64,000 nt of DNA, taken from contig OY987233.1 of assembly GCA_963920705.1 (NCBI GenBank), positions 744,001 to 808,000 of the forward strand. Reading direction: 5' to 3'. The position numbers and the translations under genes were made by a program. Below are positions 11,549 through 26,634 of the stretch, piece after piece. This DNA comes from Odiellus spinosus. Lineage: Eukaryota > Arthropoda > Arachnida > Opiliones > Phalangiidae. The first letter of the stretch is position 1. Each line of letters begins with the position of its first letter. Under the pieces are notes generated by a model, which worked only from the letters and a program-made list of their open reading frames with translations, ran no database searches and was not told the origin of the DNA.

Positions 11549-14500
11549 GGATTTATACTTGGGAAATTTGTGGATTTATACTTGGGAAATTTGTGGATTT
11601 ATACTTGGGAAATTTGTGGATTTATACTTGGGAAATTTGTGGATTTATACTTGGGAAATTTTTGGATTTATACTTCGGAAATTTGTGGATTTATACTTGG
11701 AAAATTTGTGGATTTATAATTGGGAAATTTGAGGATTTATACTTGGGAAATTTGTGGGTCTAGACTTGGGAAATTTGTGGGTCTAGACTTGGGACATTTG
11801 TGGATCTAGACTTGGGACATTTGTGGATCTAGACTTGGGACATTTGTGGATTTATACTTGGGAAATTTGTGGATTTATACTTGGGAAATTTGTGGATTTA
11901 TACTTGGGAAATTTGTGGATTGATACTTGGGAAATTTGTGGATTTATACTTGGGAAATTTGTGGATTTATACTTAGGAAATTTGTGGATTTACACTTGAC
12001 AAATTTGTGGATCTACACTTTGCAAATTTGTGGATCTACACTTGGTAAATTTGTGGATCTACACTTGGCAAATTTGTGGATCTACATTTGGGAAATTTGT
12101 GGATCTACACTTGGGAAATTTGTGGTTCTACACTTGGGAAATTTGTGTATCTACACTTGGGAAATTTGTGGATTTATACTTTTGTAATTTTTGGATTTAT
12201 ACTTCGGAAATTTGTGGATTTATACTTGGAAAATTTGTGGATTTATAATTGGGAAATTTGAGGATTTATACTTGGGAAATTTGTGGGTCTAGACTTGGGA
12301 AATTTGTGGGTCTAGACTTGGGACATTTGTGGATCTAGACTTGGGACATTTGTGGATCTAGACTTGGGACATTTGTGTATTTATACTTGGGAAATTTGTG
12401 TATCTACACTTGGGAAATTTGTGGATTTATACTTGGGAAATTTGTGGATTTATACTTGGGAAATTTGTGGATTTATACTTGGGAAATTTGTGGATTTATA
12501 CTTGGGAAATTTGTGGATTTATACTTGGGAAATTTGTCGATTTATACTTAGGAAATTTGTGGATTTATACTTGGGAAATTTGTGGATTTATACTTGGGAA
12601 ATTTGTGGATTTATACTTCGGAAATTTATGGATTTATACTTGGGAAATTTGTGGATTTATACTTGGGAAATTTGGATTTATACTTGGGAAATTTGTGGAT
12701 TTATACTTAGGAAATTTGTGGATTTTCACTTGGCAAATTTGTAGATTTATACTTGGGAAATTTGTGGATTTATACTTGGGAAATTTGTGGATTTATACTT
12801 GGGAAATTTGTGGATTTATACTTGGGAAATTTGTGGATTTATACTTCGGAAATTTGTGGATTTATACTTGGAAAATTTGTGGATTTATACTTGGAAATTT
12901 GTGGATTTATACTTGGGAAATTTGTGGATTTATACTTGGGAAATTTGTGGATTTATACTTGGGAAATTTGTGGATTTATACTTGGGAAATTTGTGGATTT
13001 ATACTTGGGAAATTTTTGGATTTATACTTCGGAAATTTGTGGATTTATACTTGGAAAATTTGTGGATTTATAATTGGGAGATTTGAGGATTTATACTTGG
13101 GAAATTTGTGGGTCTAGACTTGGGAAATTTGTGGGTCTAGACTTGGGACATTTGTGGATCTAGACTTGGGACATTTGTGGATCTAGACTTGGGACATTTG
13201 TGGATTTATACTTGGGAAATTTGTGAATTTATACTTGGGAAATTTGTGGATTTATACTTGGGAAATTTGTGGATTTATACTTGGGAAATTTGTGGATTGA
13301 TACTTGGGAAATTTGTGGATTTATACTTGGGAAATTTGTGGATTTATACTTGACAAATTTGTGGATCTACACTTTGCAAATTTGTGGATCTACACTTGGT
13401 AAATTTGTGGATCTACACTTGGCAAATTTGTGGATCTACATTTGGGAAATTTGTGGATCTACACTTGGGAAATTTGTGGTTCTACACTTGGGAAATTTGT
13501 GTATCTACACTTGGGAAATTTGTGGATTTATACTTTTGTAATTTTTGGATTTATACTTCGGAAATTTGTGGATTTATACTTGGAAAATTTGTGGATTTAT
13601 AATTGGGAAATTTGAGGTTTTATACTTGGGAAATTTGTGGGTCTAGACTTGGGAAATTTGTGGGTCTAGACTTGGGACATTTGTGGATCTAGACTTGGGA
13701 CATTTGTGGATCTTGACTTGGGACATTTGTGGATTTATACTTGGGAAATTTGTGAATTTATACTTGGGAAATTTGTGGATTTATACTTGGGAAATTTGTG
13801 GATTTATACTTGGGAAATTTGTGGATTTATACTTGGGAAATTTGTGGATTTATACTTGGGAAATTTGTGGATTTATACTTAGGAAATTTGTGGATTTACA
13901 CTTGACAAATTTGTGGATCTACACTTGGGAAATTTGTGGATTTATACTTTTGTAATTTATGGATTTATACTTGGGAAATTTGTGGATTTATATTTGGGAA
14001 ATTTGTGGATTTATACTTTTGAAATTTGTGGATTTATACTTGGGAAATTTGTGGATTTATACTTCGGAAATTTGTGGATTTATACTTCGGAAATTTGGGG
14101 ATTTATACTTGGAAAATTTGTGGATTTATAATTGGGAAATTTGTGGATTTATACTTGGAAAATTTGTGGGTCTAGACTTGGGAAATTTGTGGGTCTACAC
14201 TTGTGAAATTTGTGGTTCTACACTTGGGAAATTTGTGTATCTACACTTGGGAAATTTGTGGATTTATACTTTTGTAATTTATGGATTTATACTTGGGAAA
14301 TTTGTGGATTTATACTTGGGAAATTTGTGGATTTATACTTGGGAAATTTGTGGATTTATACTTCGGAAATTTGGGGATTTATACTTGGAAAATTTGTGGA
14401 TTTATAATTGGGAAATTTGTGGATTTATACTTGGGAAATTTGTGGGTCTAGACTTGGGAAATTTGTGGGTCTAGACTTGGGACATTTGTGGATCTAGACT

Positions 14501-17500
14501 TGGGACATTTGTGGATCTAGATTTGGGACATTTGTGGATTTATACTTGGGAAATTTGTGAATTTATACTTGGGAAATTTGTGGATTTATACTTGGGAAAT
14601 TTGTGGATTTATACTTGGGAAATTTGTGGATTTATACTTGGGAAATTTGTGGATTTATACTTGGGAAATTTGTGGATTTATACTTAGGAAATTTGTGGAT
14701 TTACTTGACAAATTTGTGGATCTACACTTGGTAAATTTGTGGATCTACACTTGGCAAATTTGTGGATCTACATTTGGGAAATTTGTGGATCTACACTAGG
14801 GAAAATTGTGGTTCTACACTTGGGAAATTTGTGTATCTACAATTGGGAAATTTGTGGATTTATACTTTTGTAATTTATGGATTTATACTTGGGAAATTTG
14901 TGGATTTATGTTTGGGAAATTTGTGGATTTATACTTGGGAAATTTGTGGATTTATACTTGGGAAATTTGTGGATTTATACTTCGGAAATTTGTGGATTTA
15001 TACTTGGAAAATTTGTGGATTTATAATTGGGAAATTTGTGGATTTATACTTGGGAAATTTGTGGGTCTAGACTTGGGAAATTTGTGGGTCTACACTTGTG
15101 AAATTTGTGGTTCTACACTTGGGAAATTTGTGTATCTACACTTGGGAAATTTGTGGATTTATACTTGGGAAATTTGTGGATTTATACTTGGGAAATTTGT
15201 GGATTTATACTTGGGAAATTTGTGGATTTATACTTGGGAAATTTGTGGATTTATACTTGGGAAATTTGTGGATTTCTACTTAGGAAATTTGTGGATTTAT
15301 ACTTGGGAAATTTGTGGATTTATACTTGGAAAATTTGTGGATTTATAATGGCGAAATTTGTGGATTTATACTTAGGAAATTTGTGGACTTACACTTGACA
15401 AATTTGTGGATCTACACTTGGTAAATTTGTGGATCTACACTTGGCAAATTTGTGGATCTACATTTGGGAAATTTGTGGATCTACACTTGGGAAATTTATG
15501 GTTCTACACTTGGGAAATTTGTGTATCTACAATTGGGAAATTTGTGGATTTATACTTTTGTAATTTATGGATTTATACTTGGGAAATTTGTGGATTTATG
15601 TTTGGGAAATTTGTGGATTTATACTTGGGAAATTTGTGGATTTATACTTCGGAAATTTGTGGATTTATACTTGGAAAATTTGTGGATTTATAATTGGGAA
15701 ATTTGTGGATTTATACTTGGGAAATTTGTGGGTCTAGACTTGGGAAATTTGTGGGTCTACACTTGTGAAATTTGTGGTTCTACACTTGGGAAATTTGTGT
15801 ATCTACACTTGGGAAATTTGTGGATTTATACTTGGGAAATTTGTGGATTTATACTTGGGAAATTTGTGGATTTATACTTCGGAAATTTGTGGATTTATAC
15901 TTGGAAAATTTGTGGATTTATACTTGAGAAATTTCTGGATTTATACTTGGGAAGTTTGTGGATTTATACTTGGGAAATTTGTGGATTTATACTTGGGAAA
16001 TTTGTGGATTTATACTAAGGAAATTTGTGGATTTTCACTTGGCAAATTTGTAGATTTATACTTGGGAAATTTGTGGATATATACTTGGGAAATTTGTGGA
16101 TTTATACTTGGGAAATTTTTGGATTTATACTTGGGAAATTTGTGGATTTATACTTGGGAAATTTGTGGATTTATACTTCGGAAATTTGTGGATTTATACT
16201 TGGAAAATTTGAGGATTTATAATTGGGAAATTTGTGGATTTATACTTGGGAAATTTGTGGGTCTAGACTTGGGAAATTTGTGGGTCTAGACTTGGGAAAT
16301 TTGTGGGTCTAGACTTGGGACATTTGTGGATCTAGACTTGGGACATTTGTGGATCTAGACTTGGGACATTTGTGGATTTATACTTGGGAAAGTTGTGAAT
16401 TTATACTTGGGAAATTTGTGGATTTATACTTGGGAAATTAGTGGATTTATACTTGGGAAATTTGTGGATTTATACTTAGGAAATTTGTGGATTTTCACTT
16501 GGCAAATTTGTAGATTTATACTTGGGAAATTTGTGGATATATTCTTGGGAAATTTGTGGATTTATAATTGGGAAATTTGTGGGTCTAGACTTGGGAAATA
16601 TGTGGGTCTACACTTGTGAAATTTGTGGTTCTACACTTGGGAAATTTGTGTATCTACACTTGGGAAATTTGTGGATTTATACTTGGGAAATTTGTGGATT
16701 TATACTTGGGAAATTTGTGGATTTATACTGGGGAAATTTGTGGATTTATACTTGGGAAATTTGTGGATTTATACTTGGGAAATTTGTGGATTTATACTTG
16801 GGAAATTTGTGGATTTATACTTAGGAAATTTGTGGATTTTCACTTGGCAAATTTGTAGATTTATACTTGGGAAATTTGTGGATTTATACTTGGGAAATTT
16901 GTCGATTTATACTTGGGAAATTTATGGATTTATACTTGGGAAATTTGTGGACTTATACTTGGGAAATTTTTCGATTTATACTTCGGAAATTTGTGGATTT
17001 ATACTTGGAAAATTTGTGGATTTATAATTGGGAAATTTGAGGATTTATACTTGGGAAATTTGTGGGTCTAGACTTAAGAAATTTGTGGGTCTAGACTTGG
17101 GACATTTGTGGATCTAGACTTGGGACATTTGTGGATCTAGACTTGGGACATTTGTGGATTTATACTTGGGAAATTTGTGAATTTATACTTGGGAAATTTG
17201 TGGATTTATACTTGGGAAATTTGTGGATTTATACTTGGGAAATTTGTGGATTTATACTTGGGAAATTTGTGGATTTATACTTGGGAAATTTGTGGATTTA
17301 TACTTAGGAAATTTGTGGATTTACACTTGACAAATTTGTGGATCTACACTTTGCAAATTAGTGGATCTACACTTGGTAAATTTGTGGATCTACACTTGGC
17401 AAATTTGTGGATCTACATTTGGGAAATTTGTGGATCTACACTTGGGAAATTTGTGGTTCTACACTTGGGAAATTTGTGTATCTACACTTGGGAAATTTGT

Positions 17501-17972
17501 GGATTTATACTTTTGTAATTTATGGCTTTATACTTGGGAAATTTGTGGATTTATATTTGGGAAATTTGTGGATTTATACTTGGGAAATTTGTGGATTTAT
17601 ACTTGGGAAATTTGTGGATTTATACTTGGGAAATTTGTGGTTTTATACTTCGGAAATTTGTGGATTTATACTTCGGAAATTTGGGGATTTATACTTGGAA
17701 AATTTGTGGATTTATAATTGGGAAATTTGTGGATTTATACTTGGGAAATTTGTGGGTCTAGACTTGGGAAATTTGTGGGACTACACTTGTGAAATTTGTG
17801 GTTCTACACTTGGGAAATTTGTGTATCTACACTTGGGAAATTTGTGGATTTATACTTTTGTAATTTATGGATTTATACTTGGGAAATTTGTGGATTTATA
17901 CTTGGGAAATTTGTGGATTTATTCTTGGGAAATTTGTGGATTTATACTTGGGAAATTTGTGGATTTATACTT

Positions 17973-20295
17973 CGGAAATTTGTGGATTTATACTTGGAAA
18001 ATTTGTGGATTTATAATTGGGAAATTTGTGGATTTATACTTGGGAAATTTGTGGGTCTAGACTAGGGAAATTTGTGGATTTATACTTGGGAAATTTGTGG
18101 ATTTATACTTAGGAAATTTGTGGATTTACACTTGACAAATTTGTGGATCTACACTTTGCAAATTTGTGGATCTACACTTGGTAAATTTGTGGATCTACAC
18201 TTGGCAAATTTGTGGATCTACATTTGGGAAATTTGTGGTTCTACACTTGGGAAATTTGTGTATCTACACTTGGGAATATTGTGGATTTATACTTTTGTAA
18301 TTTATGGATTTATACTTGGGAAATTTGTGGATTTATATTTGGGAAATTTGTGGATTTATACTTGGGAAATTTGTGGATTTATACTTGGGAAATTTGTGGA
18401 TTTATACTTCGGAAATTTGTGGATTTATACTTGGAAAATTTGTGGATTTATAATTGGGAAATTTGTGGATTTATGCTTGGGAAATTTGTGGGTCTAGACT
18501 TGGGAAATTTGTGGGTCTACACTTGTGAAATTTGTGGTTCTACACTTGGGAAATTTGAGTATCTACACTTGGGAAATTTGTGGATTTATACTTGGGAAAT
18601 TTGTGGATTTATACTTGGGAAATTTGTGGATTTATACTTGGGAAATTTGTGGATTTATACTTGGGAAATTTGTGGATTTATACTTGGGAAATTTGTGGAT
18701 TTATACTTAGGAAATTTGTGGATTTATACTTGGGAAATTTGTGGATTTATACTTGGGAAATTTGTGGATTTATACTTGGGAAATTTGTGGATTTATACTT
18801 CGGAAATTTATGGATTTATACTTGGGAAATTTGTGGATTTATACTTGGGAAATTTGTGGATTTATACTTGGGAAATTTGTGGATTTATACTTAGGAAATT
18901 TGTGGATTTTCACTTGGCAAATTTGTAGATTTATGCTTGGGAAATTTGTGGATTTATACTTGGGAAATTTGTGGATTTATACTTGGGAAATTTGTGGATT
19001 TATACTTGGGAAATTTGTGGATTTATACTTGGGAAATTTTTGGATTTATACTTCGGAAATTTGTGGATTTATACTTGGAAAATTTGTGGATTTATAATTG
19101 GGAAATTTAAGGATTTATACTTGGGAAATTTGTGGGTCTAGACTTGGGAAATTTGTGGGTCTAGACTTGGGACATTTGTGGATCTAGACTTGGGACATTT
19201 GTGGATCTAGACTTGGGACATTTGTGGATTTATACTTGGGAAATTTGTGAATTTATACTTGGGAAATTTGTGGATTTATACTTGGAAAATTTGTGGATTT
19301 ATACTTGGGAAATTTGTGGATTTATACTTGGGAAATTTGTAGATTTATACTTGGGAAATTTGTGGATTTATACTTAGGAAATTTGTGGATTTACACTTGA
19401 CAAATTTGTGGATCTACACTTTGCAAATTTGTGGATCTACACTTGGTAAATTTGTGGATCTACACTTGGCAAATTTGTGGATGTACATTTGGGAAATTTG
19501 TGGATCTACACTTGGGAAATTTGTGGTTCTACACTTGGGAAATTTGTGTATCTACACTTGGGAAATTTGTGGATTTATACTTTTGTAATTTATGGATTTA
19601 TACTTGGGAAATTTGTGGATTTATATTTGGGAAATTTGTGGATTTATACTTGGGAAATTTGTGGATTTATACTTGGGAAATTTGTGGATTTATACTTCGG
19701 AAATTTGTGGATTTATACTTCGGAAATTTGGGGATTTATACTTGGAAAATTTGTGGATTTATAATTGGGAAATTTGTGGATTTATACTTGGGAAATTTGT
19801 GGGTCTAGACTTGGGAAATTTGGGGGTCTACACTTGTGAAATTTGTGGTTCTACACTTGGGAAATTTGTGTATCTACACTTGGGAAATTTGTGGATTTAT
19901 ACTTTTGTAATTTATGGATTTATACTTGGGAAATTTGTGGATTTATACTTGGGAAATTTGTGAATTTATACCTGGGAAATTTGTGGATTTATACTTGGGA
20001 AATTTGTGGATTTATACTTCGGAAATTTGTGGATTTATACTTGGAAAATTTGTGGATTTATAATTGGGAAATTTGTGGATTTATACTTGGGAAATTTGTG
20101 GATTTATACTTGGGAAATTTGTGGGTCTAGACTTGGGAAATTTGTGGGTCTAGACTTGGGACATTTGTGGATCTAGATTTGGGACATTAGTGGATTTATA
20201 CTTGGGAAATTTGTGAATTTATACTTGGGAAATTTGTGGATTTATACTTGGGAAATTTGTGGATTTATACTTGGGAAATTTGTGGATTTATACTT
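17973..20295. repeat. 2,323-bp (101-monomer) tandem unit, copy A
   Basis: Matches 20,296-22,618 at exactly 2,323 bp (101 x 23). Shared rare features are GACTAGGGAAA near 18,060 and 20,383, GGGAATATTGTGG near 18,275 and 20,598, GGATGTACATTTGGG near 19,480 and 21,803, GGGGGTCTACAC near 19,819 and 22,142, and GATTTGGGACATTAGTGG near 20,175 and 22,498. The first right-hand mismatch is at 20,296 (TTCGG) against 22,619 (TTGGG). Confidence 0.9.
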
Positions 20296-22618
20296 CGGAA
20301 ATTTGTGGATTTATACTTGGAAAATTTGTGGATTTATAATTGGGAAATTTGTGGATTTATACTTGGGAAATTTGTGGGTCTAGACTAGGGAAATTTGTGG
20401 ATTTATACTTGGGAAATTTGTGGATTTATACTTAGGAAATTTGTGGATTTACACTTGACAAATTTGTGGATCTACACTTTGCAAATTTGTGGATCTACAC
20501 TTGGTAAATTTGTGGATCTACACTTGGCAAATTTGTGGATCTACATTTGGGAAATTTGTGGTTCTACACTTGGGAAATTTGTGTATCTACACTTGGGAAT
20601 ATTGTGGATTTATACTTTTGTAATTTATGGATTTATACTTGGGAAATTTGTGGATTTATATTTGGGAAATTTGTGGATTTATACTTGGGAAATTTGTGGA
20701 TTTATACTTGGGAAATTTGTGGATTTATACTTCGGAAATTTGTGGATTTATACTTGGAAAATTTGTGGATTTATAATTGGGAAATTTGTGGATTTATGCT
20801 TGGGAAATTTGTGGGTCTAGACTTGGGAAATTTGTGGGTCTACACTTGTGAAATTTGTGGTTCTACACTTGGGAAATTTGAGTATCTACACTTGGGAAAT
20901 TTGTGGATTTATACTTGGGAAATTTGTGGATTTATACTTGGGAAATTTGTGGATTTATACTTGGGAAATTTGTGGATTTATACTTGGGAAATTTGTGGAT
21001 TTATACTTGGGAAATTTGTGGATTTATACTTAGGAAATTTGTGGATTTATACTTGGGAAATTTGTGGATTTATACTTGGGAAATTTGTGGATTTATACTT
21101 GGGAAATTTGTGGATTTATACTTCGGAAATTTATGGATTTATACTTGGGAAATTTGTGGATTTATACTTGGGAAATTTGTGGATTTATACTTGGGAAATT
21201 TGTGGATTTATACTTAGGAAATTTGTGGATTTTCACTTGGCAAATTTGTAGATTTATGCTTGGGAAATTTGTGGATTTATACTTGGGAAATTTGTGGATT
21301 TATACTTGGGAAATTTGTGGATTTATACTTGGGAAATTTGTGGATTTATACTTGGGAAATTTTTGGATTTATACTTCGGAAATTTGTGGATTTATACTTG
21401 GAAAATTTGTGGATTTATAATTGGGAAATTTAAGGATTTATACTTGGGAAATTTGTGGGTCTAGACTTGGGAAATTTGTGGGTCTAGACTTGGGACATTT
21501 GTGGATCTAGACTTGGGACATTTGTGGATCTAGACTTGGGACATTTGTGGATTTATACTTGGGAAATTTGTGAATTTATACTTGGGAAATTTGTGGATTT
21601 ATACTTGGAAAATTTGTGGATTTATACTTGGGAAATTTGTGGATTTATACTTGGGAAATTTGTAGATTTATACTTGGGAAATTTGTGGATTTATACTTAG
21701 GAAATTTGTGGATTTACACTTGACAAATTTGTGGATCTACACTTTGCAAATTTGTGGATCTACACTTGGTAAATTTGTGGATCTACACTTGGCAAATTTG
21801 TGGATGTACATTTGGGAAATTTGTGGATCTACACTTGGGAAATTTGTGGTTCTACACTTGGGAAATTTGTGTATCTACACTTGGGAAATTTGTGGATTTA
21901 TACTTTTGTAATTTATGGATTTATACTTGGGAAATTTGTGGATTTATATTTGGGAAATTTGTGGATTTATACTTGGGAAATTTGTGGATTTATACTTGGG
22001 AAATTTGTGGATTTATACTTCGGAAATTTGTGGATTTATACTTCGGAAATTTGGGGATTTATACTTGGAAAATTTGTGGATTTATAATTGGGAAATTTGT
22101 GGATTTATACTTGGGAAATTTGTGGGTCTAGACTTGGGAAATTTGGGGGTCTACACTTGTGAAATTTGTGGTTCTACACTTGGGAAATTTGTGTATCTAC
22201 ACTTGGGAAATTTGTGGATTTATACTTTTGTAATTTATGGATTTATACTTGGGAAATTTGTGGATTTATACTTGGGAAATTTGTGAATTTATACCTGGGA
22301 AATTTGTGGATTTATACTTGGGAAATTTGTGGATTTATACTTCGGAAATTTGTGGATTTATACTTGGAAAATTTGTGGATTTATAATTGGGAAATTTGTG
22401 GATTTATACTTGGGAAATTTGTGGATTTATACTTGGGAAATTTGTGGGTCTAGACTTGGGAAATTTGTGGGTCTAGACTTGGGACATTTGTGGATCTAGA
22501 TTTGGGACATTAGTGGATTTATACTTGGGAAATTTGTGAATTTATACTTGGGAAATTTGTGGATTTATACTTGGGAAATTTGTGGATTTATACTTGGGAA
22601 ATTTGTGGATTTATACTT
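20296..22618. repeat. 2,323-bp tandem unit, copy B
   Basis: Second copy, with no difference from copy A seen in the landmarks compared. After it, the sequence resumes the order of the first 9.74-kb copy at 10.6 kb (offset 12,090). This shows the duplication took place inside the already duplicated second copy. Confidence 0.9.
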
Positions 22619-24452
22619 GGGAAATTTGTGGATTTATACTTGGGAAATTTGTGGATTTATACTTAGGAAATTTGTGGATTTACACTTGACAAATTTGTGG
22701 ATCTACACTTGGTAAATTTGTGGATCTACACTTGGTAAATTTGTGGATCTACACTTGGCAAATTTGTGGATCTACATTTGCGAAATTTGTGGATCTACAC
22801 TAGGGAAAATTGTGGTTCTACACTTGGGAAATTTGTGTATCTACAATTGGGAAATTTGTGGATTTATACTTTTGTAATTTATGGATTTATACTTGGGAAA
22901 TTTGTGGATTTATGTTTGGGAAATTTGTGGATTTATACTTGGGAAATTTGTGGATTTATACTTGGGAAATTTGTGGATTTATACTTCGGAAATTTGTGGA
23001 TTTATACTTGGAAAATTTGTGGATTTATAATTGGGAAATTTGTGGATTTATACTTGGGAAATTTGTGGGTCTAGACTTGGGAAATTTGTGGGTCTACACT
23101 TGTGAAATTTGTGGTTCTACACTTGGGAAATTTGTGTATCTACACTTGGGAAATTTGTGGATTTATACTTGGGAAATTTGTGGATTTATACTTGGGAAAT
23201 TTGTGGATTTATACTTGGGAAATTTGTGGATTTATACTTGGGAAATTTGTGGATTTATACTTGGGAAATTTGTGGATTTATACTTAGGAAATTTGTGGAT
23301 TTATACTTGGGAAATTTGTGGATTTATACTTGGGAAATTTGTGGATTTATACTTCGGAAATTTATGGATTTATACTTGGGAAATTTGTGGATTTATACTT
23401 GGGAAATTTGGATTTATACTTGGGAAATTTGTGGATTTATACTTAGGAAATTTGTGGATTTTCACTTGGCAAATTTGTAGATTTATACTTGGGAAATTTT
23501 TGGATTTATACTTGGGAAATTTGTGGATTTATACTTGGGAAATTTGTGGATTTATACTTGGGAAATTTGTGGATTTATACTTCGGAAATTTGTGGATTTA
23601 TACTTGGAAAATTTGTGGATTTATACTTGGAAATTTGTGGATTTATACTTGGGAAATTTGTGGATTTATACTTGGGAAATTTGTGGATTTATACTTGGGA
23701 AATTTGTGGATTTATACTTGGGAAATTTGTGGATTTATACTTGGGAAATTTTTGGATTTATACTTCGGAAATTTGTGGATTTATACTTGGAAAATTTGTG
23801 GATTTATAATTGGGAAATTTGAGGATTTATACTTGGGAAATTTGTGGGTCTAGACTTGGGAAATTTGTGGGTCTAGACTTGGGACATTTGTGGATCTAGA
23901 CTTGGGACATTTGTGGATCTAGACTTGGGACATTTGTGGATTTATACTTGGGAAATTTGTGGATTTATACTTGGGAAATTTGTGGATTTATACTTGGGAA
24001 ATTTGTGGATTGATACTTGGGAAATTTGTGGATTTATACTTGGGAAATTTGTGGATTTATACTTAGGAAATTTGTGGATTTACACTTGACAAATTTGTGG
24101 ATCTACACTTTGCAAATTTGTGGATCTACACTTGGTAAATTTGTGGATCTACACTTGGCAAATTTGTGGATCTACATTTGGGAAATTTGTGGATCTACAC
24201 TTGGGAAATTTGTGGTTCTACACTTGGGAAATTTGTGTATCTACACTTGGGAAATTTGTGGATTTATACTTTTGTAATTTTTGGATTTATACTTCGGAAA
24301 TTTGTGGATTTATACTTGGAAAATTTGTGGATTTATAATTGGGAAATTTGAGGATTTATACTTGGGAAATTTGTGGGTCTAGACTTGGGAAATTTGTGGG
24401 TCTAGACTTGGGACATTTGTGGATCTAGACTTGGGACATTTGTGGATCTAGA

Positions 24453-26634
24453 CTTGGGACATTTGTGGATTTATACTTGGGAAATTTGTGTATCTACACT
24501 TGGGAAATTTGTGGATTTATACTTGGGAAATTTGTGGATTTATACTTGGGAAATTTGTGGATTTATACTTGGGAAATTTGTGGATTTATACTTGGGAAAT
24601 TTGTGGATTTATACTTGGGAAATTTGTGGATTTATACTTAGGAAATTTGTGGATTTATACTTGGGAAATTTGTGGATTTATACTTGGGAAATTTGTGGAT
24701 TTATACTTCGGAAATTTATGGATTTATACTTGGGAAATTTGTGGATTTATACTTGGGAAATTTGGATTTATACTTGGGAAATTTGTGGATTTATACTTAG
24801 GAAATTTGTGGATTTTCACTTGGCAAATTTGTAGATTTATACTTGGGAAATTTGTGGATTTATACTTGGGAAATTTGTGGATTTATACTTGGGAAATTTG
24901 TGGATTTATACTTGGGAAATTTGTGGATTTATACTTCGGAAATTTGTGGATTTATACTTGGAAAATTTGTGGATTTATACTTGGAAATTTGTGGATTTAT
25001 ACTTGGGAAATTTGTGGATTTATACTTGGGAAATTTGTGGATTTATACTTGGGAAATTTGTGGATTTATACTTGGGAAATTTGTGGATTTATACTTGGGA
25101 AATTTTTGGATTTATACTTCGGAAATTTGTGGATTTATACTTGGAAAATTTGTGGATTTATAATTGGGAGATTTGAGGATTTATACTTGGGAAATTTGTG
25201 GGTCTAGACTTGGGAAATTTGTGGGTCTAGACTTGGGACATTTGTGGATCTAGACTTGGGACATTTGTGGATCTAGACTTGGGACATTTGTGGATTTATA
25301 CTTGGGAAATTTGTGAATTTATACTTGGGAAATTTGTGGATTTATACTTGGGAAATTTGTGGATTTATACTTGGGAAATTTGTGGATTGATACTTGGGAA
25401 ATTTGTGGATTTATACTTGGGAAATTTGTGGATTTATACTTAGGAAATTTGTGGATTTACACTTGACAAATTTGTGGATCTACACTTTGCAAATTTGTGG
25501 ATCTACACTTGGTAAATTTGTGGATCTACACTTGGCAAATTTGTGGATCTACATTTGGGAAATTTGTGGATCTACACTTGGGAAATTTGTGGTTCTACAC
25601 TTGGGAAATTTGTGTATCTACACTTGGGAAATTTGTGGATTTATACTTTTGTAATTTTTGGATTTATACTTCGGAAATTTGTGGATTTATACTTGGAAAA
25701 TTTGTGGATTTATAATTGGGAAATTTGAGGTTTTATACTTGGGAAATTTGTGGGTCTAGACTTGGGAAATTTGTGGGTCTAGACTTGGGACATTTGTGGA
25801 TCTAGACTTGGGACATTTGTGGATCTTGACTTGGGACATTTGTGGATTTATACTTGGGAAATTTGTGAATTTATACTTGGGAAATTTGTGGATTTATACT
25901 TGGGAAATTTGTGGATTTATACTTGGGAAATTTGTGGATTTATACTTGGGAAATTTGTGGATTTATACTTGGGAAATTTGTGGATTTATACTTAGGAAAT
26001 TTGTGGATTTACACTTGACAAATTTGTGGATCTACACTTGGGAAATTTGTGGATTTATACTTTTGTAATTTATGGATTTATACTTGGGAAATTTGTGGAT
26101 TTATATTTGGGAAATTTGTGGATTTATACTTTTGAAATTTGTGGATTTATACTTGGGAAATTTGTGGATTTATACTTCGGAAATTTGTGGATTTATACTT
26201 CGGAAATTTGGGGATTTATACTTGGAAAATTTGTGGATTTATAATTGGGAAATTTGTGGATTTATACTTGGAAAATTTGTGGGTCTAGACTTGGGAAATT
26301 TGTGGGTCTACACTTGTGAAATTTGTGGTTCTACACTTGGGAAATTTGTGTATCTACACTTGGGAAATTTGTGGATTTATACTTTTGTAATTTATGGATT
26401 TATACTTGGGAAATTTGTGGATTTATACTTGGGAAATTTGTGGATTTATACTTGGGAAATTTGTGGATTTATACTTCGGAAATTTGGGGATTTATACTTG
26501 GAAAATTTGTGGATTTATAATTGGGAAATTTGTGGATTTATACTTGGGAAATTTGTGGGTCTAGACTTGGGAAATTTGTGGGTCTAGACTTGGGACATTT
26601 GTGGATCTAGACTTGGGACATTTGTGGATCTAGA
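24453..26634. repeat. 2,182-bp (95-monomer) tandem unit, copy A
   Basis: Matches 26,635-28,816 at 2,182 bp. This equals 95 x 23 minus 3, explained by one 21-bp monomer (near 24,743) and one 22-bp monomer (near 24,978) in the unit. The first right-hand mismatch is GATCTAGAC near 26,635 against GATCTAGAT near 28,817. Both copies share GGGAGATTTGAGG (near 25,167 and 27,349) and GGATCTTGAC (near 25,821 and 28,003). Confidence 0.9.

Larger units (their letters stand above)
7065..16799. repeat. 9.74-kb tandem duplication, first copy
   Basis: This segment is matched by the sequence starting at about 16,809, at an offset of 9,744 bp. Left of 7,065 the first mismatch is at 7,064 (ATTGG against ATTTG). 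On the right, position 16,800 (TTGGG) is the first mismatch with its counterpart at 31,097 (TTCGG). The two copies therefore abut: the first ends where the second begins. Copy-specific single-base differences include G at 9,789 (TCTACGC against TCTACAC), T at 12,378 and C at 12,538. The left edge lies near a run of identical alpha monomers and may be off by up to about 100 bp. Confidence 0.92.
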